A stretch of 26,365 nucleotides of DNA. Origin: CAZLKN01 sp964560135. GTDB lineage: Bacteria > Actinomycetota > JAICYB01. Shown one piece after another: positions 21,344 through 26,365 of the stretch. The position numbers were made by a program, and so were the translations under genes. The notes below the pieces were generated by a model, which worked only from the letters and a program-made list of their open reading frames with translations, was not told the DNA's origin and searched no databases. The stretch's first letter is position 1; every line of letters starts with the position of its first letter. Location: positions 1 through 26,365 of the forward strand of contig CAZLKN010000042.1 of the NCBI GenBank assembly GCA_964560135.1. Direction: 5' to 3'.

Positions 21344-22405
21344 ATGGAAGATCCGAGGTCGTGTGCGGAGGAGGCCGGTCTCCGGTACGTGCGCTGTGAC
21401 GCTCCAGGGTATTCGCGGAGGCGCGCCGGCCGCGGATTCGTCTACCTCGATCACGACGGCGGCCGCATCGACGACCCCGCGGTGATCGAGTGGCTCCGGG
21501 CCCTGGCTATCCCGCCGGCATGGACGGAGGTGTGGATCTGCCCGAAGCCCGACGGCCACATCCAGGCCACCGGTCGCGATGCGCGGGGGCGGAAGCAGTA
21601 CCGCTACCACCCGCGGTGGCGGGAGATCCGCGACGGCATCAAGTACGAGCGGACGATCGACTTCGCCCGGACACTGCCGCGGCTTCGCCGCCGCGTCCGC
21701 CGCGATCTCCGGCGAGAGCATCTGGACCGGCGGAAGGTGCTCGCCTCGATCGTCCGCATCCTGGACGAGACATTCCTGCGGATCGGCAACGCAGCCTATG
21801 CCGAGGACAACGGGTCCTTCGGGCTGACGACGCTGCAACGCCGTCACGCCCGCGTGGAGGGCGACGAGGTCTGCTTCCGCTTCCGCTCCAAGGGCGGGAA
21901 GGTCGTTCAGGTACGGATCGATCATCCCCGGGTCGCCCGTGTCGTGCGGCGCTGCGCCGCGATACCGGGACAGGAACTGTTCTGCTACCCGGCCCCCGGC
22001 GGGGTGATCCGGGCCATCGGGTCGGGCGACGTGAACGACTACCTCGCCGAGGTCGCCGGGGGAGGCTTCACGGCCAAGGACTTCCGCACGTGGGCGGGGA
22101 CCGTGCTGACCGCGGGCGCCCTCGTGGAGATCGGACCGGCCCCCTCCGAGCGCCGCGCCGAACGGAACGTGCTGGCCGCCATCGACGTCGCGGCCGCCCG
22201 GCTCGGTGACACCCGGGCGGTGACCCGCGGATCCTACGTCCATCCGGAGGTGCTCGAGGCCTACCGGAGCGGCCACCTCCTGGAGGTCGCCGAGCGCCAG
22301 GCCGACGGCCGGCGGAAGCGCGCTGCGGGCCTCCGCTCCGACGAGGCGCTCGTGCTGGCCGTGCTACTCGACGTCCGGCGGGCCGGACAGAGGCAGGCAG
22401 CCTGA
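21344..22405 (+). CDS. DNA topoisomerase IB (poxvirus-like)
   Basis: A 353-residue type IB topoisomerase, which relaxes supercoils via a 3'-phosphotyrosine intermediate. Visible are YSRRRAGRGFVYLD, IPPAWTEVWICP, the catalytic Arg region FLRIGNAAYAEDNGSFGLTTL, the Lys in FRSKGGK, the second Arg in TAKDFRTWAGT, and nucleophile Tyr298 in GSYVHPEV. The fourth catalytic position, nine residues before the Tyr, is His in vaccinia and Asn280 in the Deinococcus enzyme as I recall them; here it is Asp289 (codon GAC). ATG 21344 follows AGAAGGG. The divergent neighbour is a small SAP-like protein. Confidence 0.93.
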   Translation: MEDPRSCAEEAGLRYVRCDAPGYSRRRAGRGFVYLDHDGGRIDDPAVIEWLRALAIPPAWTEVWICPKPDGHIQATGRDARGRKQYRYHPRWREIRDGIKYERTIDFARTLPRLRRRVRRDLRREHLDRRKVLASIVRILDETFLRIGNAAYAEDNGSFGLTTLQRRHARVEGDEVCFRFRSKGGKVVQVRIDHPRVARVVRRCAAIPGQELFCYPAPGGVIRAIGSGDVNDYLAEVAGGGFTAKDFRTWAGTVLTAGALVEIGPAPSERRAERNVLAAIDVAAARLGDTRAVTRGSYVHPEVLEAYRSGHLLEVAERQADGRRKRAAGLRSDEALVLAVLLDVRRAGQRQAA

Positions 22406-22430
22406 TCCTCATCCCCGCGGATCACGTGGG

Positions 22431-22919
22431 ATGATTGGCGATGTGAGGATGATCCGCTGTCTCCGCGCGGCTGCTGCCGTGGTCGCAGGCATGGCGCTGT
22501 TGGCGGGATGCGGCACGTCCGAGCCCGCGTCGGTCCACCTTCAGGCCCGCCGGATCGAAGGCCAGGTGTGGTCCCCGTACTGTCCGGGACGGCTGCTCGC
22601 CGACTGCACGACCGGACAGGCATTCGAGCTCCGTGAACGCATCGAAGGCCGGCTCGAGGACGGCCAGAGCCCGGATCAGGTGCTGGCGTGGCTCCGGACC
22701 AACTACGGCGACGAGGTGCTCGCGCGTCCCGCCACCGACCGCCGGGGCATCACGATCTGGCTCATCCCCGGGATGCTCCTGCTCGCCGGGGCGGCCCTGG
22801 TCGCGACCCTGGTGGGTCGCTGGAGCCGCAGGACGCCGGCACCCCCCGACGGCTCCGAACCGCCGGCATCCGATCCCTGGGTCGAACGCGTGCGCGATGA
22901 GGTTCGGCGCGACCTCTGA
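22431..22919 (+). CDS. CcmH-type cytochrome c maturation protein with altered cysteine motif
   Basis: A 162-residue protein. Residues 7-27 are a signal segment with lipobox LAGC (Cys27), and the C-terminal span ITIWLIPGMLLLAGAALVATLV is a membrane helix. The region between fits CcmH/CycL: ELRERIEGRLEDGQSPDQVLAWLRTNYGDEVLARP. The usual LRCPVCQGQSLADS motif appears as VWSPYCPGRLLADC: the first Cys is Ser48, the second is Cys51, and a new Cys59 replaces the final Ser. CcmH reduces apocytochrome haem-binding cysteines outside the membrane. ATG 22449 (MIRCLR) is an alternative start closer to a normal signal peptide. No other ccm gene is in the window. Confidence 0.78.
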   Translation: MIGDVRMIRCLRAAAAVVAGMALLAGCGTSEPASVHLQARRIEGQVWSPYCPGRLLADCTTGQAFELRERIEGRLEDGQSPDQVLAWLRTNYGDEVLARPATDRRGITIWLIPGMLLLAGAALVATLVGRWSRRTPAPPDGSEPPASDPWVERVRDEVRRDL

Positions 22920-22938
22920 GGCGGAAGCCCGCACCGCG

Positions 22939-22944
22939 TACACT
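22939..22944 (+). promoter_or_regulatory. -10-like box TACACT before the OsmC gene
   Basis: TACACT lies 45 bases upstream of the OsmC start, in the 70-base gap after the CcmH gene. The leader ends with a GGGAGTGAT ribosome site. No convincing -35 is seen, so this is a weak call. Confidence 0.35.
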
Positions 22945-22989
22945 GTCGCCGTCGTCTACGTCGGTTTCGATCGAAGGGAGTGATCCTGC

Positions 22990-23415
22990 ATGCCGGTGCG
23001 TGAAGCGGAAGCGGTGTGGGAAGGCGAGCTACAGGGCGGCCGGGGCACCATGCGGTTCGGCGGCGGTGCCTTCGAAGGGCAGTACTCGTTCTCCTCCCGG
23101 TTCGAGGAGGGCACGGGCACGAACCCCGAGGAGCTGATCGCCGCCGCGCACGCCGGATGCTTCTCGATGGCGCTCTCCGGCGCCCTCGGGCGTGCGGGGC
23201 ACCCACCCACGAGCGTCCGGACCACGGCCCGGGTGCATCTCGAGAAGAGCGACTCGGGCTTCTCCGTGACCCGCAGCGAACTCACCTGCGAGGCGCAGGT
23301 GCCCGGGATCGACGAAGCGACCTTCCGCGAGACCGCCGAGGGGGCCAAGGCCGGCTGTCCCGTGTCCCGCTCCCTGGCAGGCATCGATATCACCCTCGAC
23401 GCGAAGCTCGTCTAA
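22990..23415 (+). CDS. OsmC/Ohr-family peroxiredoxin
   Basis: A 141-residue thiol peroxidase that reduces organic hydroperoxides. The two redox cysteines are Cys57 in AAAHAGCFSMAL and Cys123 in KAGCPVSRSL. The N-terminal strands (AVWEGELQGGRGTMRFG) and the NPEELIAAAHAGC motif place it closer to OsmC than Ohr. Start ATG 22990 follows GGGAGTGAT at slightly long spacing. It is convergent with an F420-type oxidoreductase gene across 37 bases. Confidence 0.93.
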   Translation: MPVREAEAVWEGELQGGRGTMRFGGGAFEGQYSFSSRFEEGTGTNPEELIAAAHAGCFSMALSGALGRAGHPPTSVRTTARVHLEKSDSGFSVTRSELTCEAQVPGIDEATFRETAEGAKAGCPVSRSLAGIDITLDAKLV

Positions 23416-23452
23416 CGGGCGGCGGCCAGGGACTTGCCGGCGTATCCCGATC

Positions 23453-24388
23453 TCAGGTGCCGGCCAGCCGCTCGACGACCGGGCCCATCTCCTCGAACTC
23501 CGCGTCGCCGATCACGATGTAGGAGATCCCGAACCGCTCGCGGCGATCCCGAAGGTCCTCGCAGATCTCGTCCACGGTGCCGAGGAGCGCGTGCGGGACG
23601 GTCAGCGCCTGCTCCGGAGTCAGCCCGAACATGGGCGCGATCGCCTCGGCCTGGCCCTTGCGATCATCGGTGACCGCAGCCATGAACACCAGCACGTTGA
23701 GCTCGAGGTCCTCGAAGCGCTCACCGGCCCCCTCCCGGATCCACTCGATCTTCCGGGCCGTGGCGTCCGCGGTGCCGTCGGGTCCCAGGTCGGGCGTGAT
23801 CTCACCGGCCTTGAGGTTGAAGTTGACCCCGACGATGTCGGCCTCCCGGCCGGCGATCTTCAGCACCCGCGGTCCGCCGCCCCCGATGAGGATGGGCGGG
23901 TGGGGCTTCTGGACGGGCTTGGGACGTCCGTCGAGGTCGCGGACCGTGTAATGCGTACCGTCGAAGGAGAACGCGCCCTCCGCGAACAAGCCCTTGAGAA
24001 CGGCGACGGCCTCGACCATGCGCTCGATGCGGACCCCGGGAGCGTCGTAGGTCATGCCGGCCTCGTCGTAGTCCGAGCGCATCCACCCCGCACCCAGACC
24101 GAGTTCGAGGCGCCCCTCGGTGAGCAGGTCGATCGTGGCGGCCTCCTTGGCCAGCACCACCGGGTGCCGGTAGTCGTTGCCGAGCACCAGCGGTCCCACG
24201 CGCAACGCCGTGGCGTCGGCGGCCGCCATCAGCGCGGGGATCGGCGCCAGCTGATCCCCGAAGTGGTCGGGCATGAAGACCGTCGAGTATCCGAGGCTCT
24301 CGGCCTTGCGACACTTGGTGATCCAGTCCTCGCGCGAGGTGGCTCGGGAGAGCTGGACCCCGAACCGGAACTTCCGCTGATGCGCCAT
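23453..24388 (-). CDS. F420-dependent luciferase-like oxidoreductase
   Basis: A 311-residue luciferase-fold enzyme of the actinobacterial TIGR03621-like group. Landmarks are FRFGVQLS, YSTVFMPDHFGDQLAPIPALMAAAD, VLGNDYRHPVVLAKEAAT, GRLELGLGAGWMRSDYDEAG and HPPILIGGGGPRVLKIAG. Cofactor F420 is expected from the family; the substrate is unknown. ATG 24388 has a strong GAGGAGG site. The gene is divergent from the split-barrel gene, and a TAGGCT box at 24420-24425 (minus strand) could be its -10. Confidence 0.9.
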   Translation of the reverse strand: MAHQRKFRFGVQLSRATSREDWITKCRKAESLGYSTVFMPDHFGDQLAPIPALMAAADATALRVGPLVLGNDYRHPVVLAKEAATIDLLTEGRLELGLGAGWMRSDYDEAGMTYDAPGVRIERMVEAVAVLKGLFAEGAFSFDGTHYTVRDLDGRPKPVQKPHPPILIGGGGPRVLKIAGREADIVGVNFNLKAGEITPDLGPDGTADATARKIEWIREGAGERFEDLELNVLVFMAAVTDDRKGQAEAIAPMFGLTPEQALTVPHALLGTVDEICEDLRDRRERFGISYIVIGDAEFEEMGPVVERLAGT

Positions 24389-24445
24389 GCGTCCTCCTCA
24401 CCTGCCGTCGGAGGCACCAGCCTACTGAGACACCCGGGGGTTCCG

Positions 24446-24451
24446 TAGGAT
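24446..24451 (+). promoter_or_regulatory. -10-like box TAGGAT before the split-barrel gene
   Basis: TAGGAT (TANNNT) lies 35 bases before the ATG at 24487, in the gap shared with a divergent oxidoreductase gene. No -35 is recognisable. Confidence 0.3.
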
Positions 24452-24486
24452 GGTCCGGCACGGTGCGACGACGAGCGGGAGCGAGC

Positions 24487-24963
24487 ATGCCCATCCCAAG
24501 GTCGAGGCTCCGGCTCACACCGGAGGAGTTGGATGCCTTCCTCACCCGTCAGCGGACGGTGCGACTGGGCACCGTCTCCCCCCACGGAGAACCCCACGTC
24601 GTCCCCCTGTGGTTCGTTTGGCGGGACGGAGCGATGTACATCAACTCCCTGCGCCGCTCGCGGCGGATGCACGACCTCGAGAGGGGCTCCAGGGTGGCCG
24701 CCTGCGTGGATGCGGGCGAGGACTACCACGAACTGCACGGAGCGGTTCTGTACGGACGGTTCGAGCCGGTCGAGGACGAGGCCGTCCTGGACGAGGTGCG
24801 CCGGATCTTCGGCTCCAAGTACTGGGGCGGTATCGAGGTCCCGGAGATGAAGAGTCACGTCTGGCTCGTGCTACGCCCGGACGAGATCGTGTCCTGGGAC
24901 TTCGCCAAGATCCCCGCGGGAGCCGACCCGCGCCTGAAGGCCGACGGCGCGGCCGGTCAGTAG
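24487..24963 (+). CDS. FMN/F420-binding split-barrel protein (pyridoxamine phosphate oxidase family)
   Basis: A 158-residue split beta-barrel protein. The pattern LTPEELDAFLTRQRTVRLGTV, GEPHVVPLWFVWRDGAMYINSLRRSRRMHDL, VAACVDAGEDYHEL and VLYGRFEPV is that of actinobacterial PNPOx-like flavin/deazaflavin proteins. They may reduce quinones, biliverdin-like compounds or other substrates; which one is not visible. ATG 24487 follows GGGAG; GTG 24463 would lengthen it by eight residues of low-complexity sequence. Its stop overlaps the convergent MoeZ gene by seven bases. Confidence 0.85.
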   Translation: MPIPRSRLRLTPEELDAFLTRQRTVRLGTVSPHGEPHVVPLWFVWRDGAMYINSLRRSRRMHDLERGSRVAACVDAGEDYHELHGAVLYGRFEPVEDEAVLDEVRRIFGSKYWGGIEVPEMKSHVWLVLRPDEIVSWDFAKIPAGADPRLKADGAAGQ

Positions 24964-26150
24964 ACGGGGATCTCCGGCGCGACCTCCTGGGCGTAGCCGT
25001 TGATCCCGCCGGTCAGGTTCTTCACCCGCGTGAACCCGATCGACTGCAGGAACTGCGTGGCCTGCGCGCTGCGGGCGCCCGAACGGCAGAACATCACGAT
25101 GTCGTCGGCGCTGGAGAGCTCGTGCACCCGCTGGGCGACCTCCGCGACCGGGATCAGCTTCGTGTCCACAGGCAGGTCGGAGATCTCCACCTCGAAAGGT
25201 TCCCGGACGTCCACGAGCACCAGAGGCTCGCCGGCGTCGAGCCTCTCCTTGAGCTCCTGCGGGGTGAGTGACGGCACCTGTCCCTGCAGGACGTCCTCGG
25301 GCTCCTCGCCCCGGATCCCGCAGAACTCCTCGTAGTCGATCAGCTCGGTGATCGTCTTGTTCTTCCCGCAGATCGGGCATTCGGGGTCCTTCTGGACGCG
25401 GATCGACTTGAGCTCCATGTCGAGCGCGTCGTAGATCTTCAGCCTGCCGAGCAACGGGTCCCCGCGTCCGATGATCAGCTTCACGGCCTCGGTGGCCTGG
25501 ATCGACCCGATCGTGGCGCACAGCACGCCCAACACCCCGCCTTCGGCGCAGGACGGCACCATCCCCGGCGGCGGCGGCTCCGGATACAGGCAGCGGTAGC
25601 AGGGCCCGTGCTCGGCCCAGAACACCGACGCCTGCCCCTCGAAACGGAAGATCGAACCCCACACGTAGGGTTTGCCGAGCAGCACGCAGGCGTCGTTGAC
25701 GAGGTAGCGGGTCGGGAAGTTGTCGGTGCCGTCGACGATCACGTCGTAGGGCTCGAAGATCTCGAAGGCGTTGGACGAGTCGAGCCGCACGTCGTGGATC
25801 ACGACGTTCACGTACGGGTTGATCTCGGCGATGCTGTCCCGGGCGGATTCGGCCTTCTTGCGCCCCACGTCCGACTGCCCGTGGATGATCTGGCGCTGGA
25901 GGTTGGTTTCGTCCACGACGTCGAAATCCACGATGCCCAGGGTGCCCACGCCGGCCGCGGCGAGGTACATCGCCACCGGGGAGCCGAGACCTCCTGCGCC
26001 GATGCACAGGACCTTGGCGGCCTTGAGGCGGGACTGCCCCTCCATGGCCACCTCGGGCATGATCAGGTGCCTGGAGTACCGTCGCACCTCGTCGAGGTCG
26101 AGGTCCTCCCGCCGATCAACCAGGGGCTCCAACTGCTGTCTGTCCGTCAT
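24957..26150 (-). CDS. moeZ: MoeZ-type sulfur-carrier adenylyltransferase/sulfurtransferase
   Basis: A 397-residue fusion. The E1-like ThiF/MoeB domain (20-270) has RYSRHLIMPEV, nucleotide loop GAGGLG (51-56), VDFDVVDETNLQRQ, DGTDNFPTRY and a zinc site formed by Cys184, Cys187, Cys258 and Cys261. A rhodanese domain (about 295-395) ends in the active loop CRSGARS with Cys355. Such proteins activate sulfur-carrier proteins (MoaD, ThiS, CysO) as acyl-adenylates and load them with sulfur for molybdenum cofactor, thiamine or cysteine synthesis. ATG 26150 follows GAGGTGA. No carrier-protein gene is nearby. Confidence 0.95.
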   Translation of the reverse strand: MTDRQQLEPLVDRREDLDLDEVRRYSRHLIMPEVAMEGQSRLKAAKVLCIGAGGLGSPVAMYLAAAGVGTLGIVDFDVVDETNLQRQIIHGQSDVGRKKAESARDSIAEINPYVNVVIHDVRLDSSNAFEIFEPYDVIVDGTDNFPTRYLVNDACVLLGKPYVWGSIFRFEGQASVFWAEHGPCYRCLYPEPPPPGMVPSCAEGGVLGVLCATIGSIQATEAVKLIIGRGDPLLGRLKIYDALDMELKSIRVQKDPECPICGKNKTITELIDYEEFCGIRGEEPEDVLQGQVPSLTPQELKERLDAGEPLVLVDVREPFEVEISDLPVDTKLIPVAEVAQRVHELSSADDIVMFCRSGARSAQATQFLQSIGFTRVKNLTGGINGYAQEVAPEIPVY

Positions 26151-26236
26151 GCGTCACCTCGCGTCGGTGTCATCGGCTCGGGGGAGGAGAGAACACGGTC
26201 GGGGACGGATAGCTTCCCCCCCAGGGTAGCAAGAGG

Positions 26237-26254
26237 CCGGAAAATACGTTCCGG
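26237..26254 (-). terminator. Hairpin after the lysine-rich gene
   Basis: CCGGAA and TTCCGG form a perfect six-base-pair stem around a six-base loop, starting two bases past the stop codon of the gene entering from the right. No T-run follows. It could end that transcript or separate it from moeZ. The rest of the gap 26151-26236 shows only the moeZ ribosome site. Confidence 0.4.
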
Positions 26255-26255
26255 C

Positions 26256-26365
26256 TCAGCGGCGGCTTCGGCCCCCACGCTTGGGGGCCGGCTTCTTCGC
26301 CGTCTTCTTCTTCACCGCCTTCTTGGCGGTCTTCTTCTTGGCCGCAGGCTTGCGCTTGGCGGGGG
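26256..26365 (-). CDS. C-terminal end of a lysine-rich protein (cut by the window)
   Basis: The minus strand is open from the right edge to a TGA at 26258-26256 and encodes 35 residues, 13 of them Lys, in an AKKKTAKKAVKKKTAKK pattern ending KRGGRSRR. Such tails bind nucleic acid without sequence preference. They occur at the C-terminus of actinobacterial Ku, HU-type nucleoid proteins and topoisomerase I. The body lies outside the window, so no identity is assigned. The even Lys/Ala pattern and high GC make a spurious frame unlikely. Confidence 0.6.
   Translation of the reverse strand, partial: PAKRKPAAKKKTAKKAVKKKTAKKPAPKRGGRSRR

Noticed and set aside
20975..22276. 433-codon minus-strand frame over topoisomerase IB
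   Set aside because: Only the last 84 codons, after a GGAGGTGAT site, are a gene; the rest is antisense to topoisomerase IB.
1..26365. tRNA, rRNA, CRISPR arrays, insertion sequences, prophage or riboswitches
   Set aside because: No cloverleaf, spaced direct repeats, transposase or integrase frame, or conserved riboswitch leader was found by eye; gaps between genes are too short for most of them.

Overview
The window is 26.4 kb of very GC-rich, densely coding bacterial chromosome. I see no rRNA, tRNA, CRISPR array, insertion sequence or phage gene. Several traits suggest a deep-branching actinobacterium, although no 16S or other phylogenetic marker is present to prove it. These are three luciferase-like (F420-type) oxidoreductases, a three-domain DNA ligase D, a caa3-type CtaG, the order SRPBCC / phosphoesterase / ArsA ATPase / small Cys protein / ROK glucokinase, GTG starts, and TANNNT boxes only 6-9 bases upstream of start codons. 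About 30 genes are supported, one cut off at each end of the window.

Layout. 1-4656: the 3' part of a secreted L,D-transpeptidase; a PlsC-type acyltransferase; endonuclease III with an altered iron-sulfur ligand; a COG2403-type GTPase related to cyclic 2,3-diphosphoglycerate synthetase; a divergent lipoprotein. 4774-8097: a luciferase-like oxidoreductase, a crotonase-fold protein lacking both hydratase glutamates, and a coupled trio of nucleotidyltransferase, BON protein and metallophosphoesterase. 8199-13311: a MidA/NDUFAF7-like methyltransferase meeting, tail to tail, a minus-strand run read in the order small protein, STAS protein, ctaG, luciferase-like oxidoreductase, STAS protein, nuoD. 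13399-16433: ligD, then a glycine-zipper stress-type protein. 16500-20925: glucokinase, small CxxC protein, Get3/ArsA ATPase, a divergent tandem-HTH MerR regulator, SRPBCC protein and phosphoesterase. 20975-24388: small Rho-N/SAP-like protein, divergent topoisomerase IB, CcmH variant, OsmC peroxidase, F420-type oxidoreductase. 24487-26365: FMN/F420-type split-barrel protein, MoeZ-like sulfur-carrier activating enzyme, and the lysine-rich end of a further gene.

Themes. (1) Respiration: nuoD, its likely methyltransferase, ctaG and CcmH lie within about 15 kb, but no other complex I subunit is present, so nuoD is an orphan here. (2) DNA ends and topology: ligD, topoisomerase IB, endonuclease III, the SAP-like protein and possibly the lysine-rich tail at the right edge. 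(3) Flavin/F420 redox: three luciferase-fold enzymes and one split barrel. (4) Several enzymes carry substitutions at normally invariant residues: Nth (Cys to His), the crotonase (two Glu lost), NuoD (quinone Tyr to Trp), TopIB (His/Asn to Asp) and CcmH (first Cys to Ser). These are the most testable observations.

Genes are packed tightly. Four convergent pairs overlap at or near their stop codons, and no gene-free stretch exceeds about 150 bases. The longest gaps are 4657-4773, 8098-8198, 18870-19001, 21230-21343 and 26151-26255.
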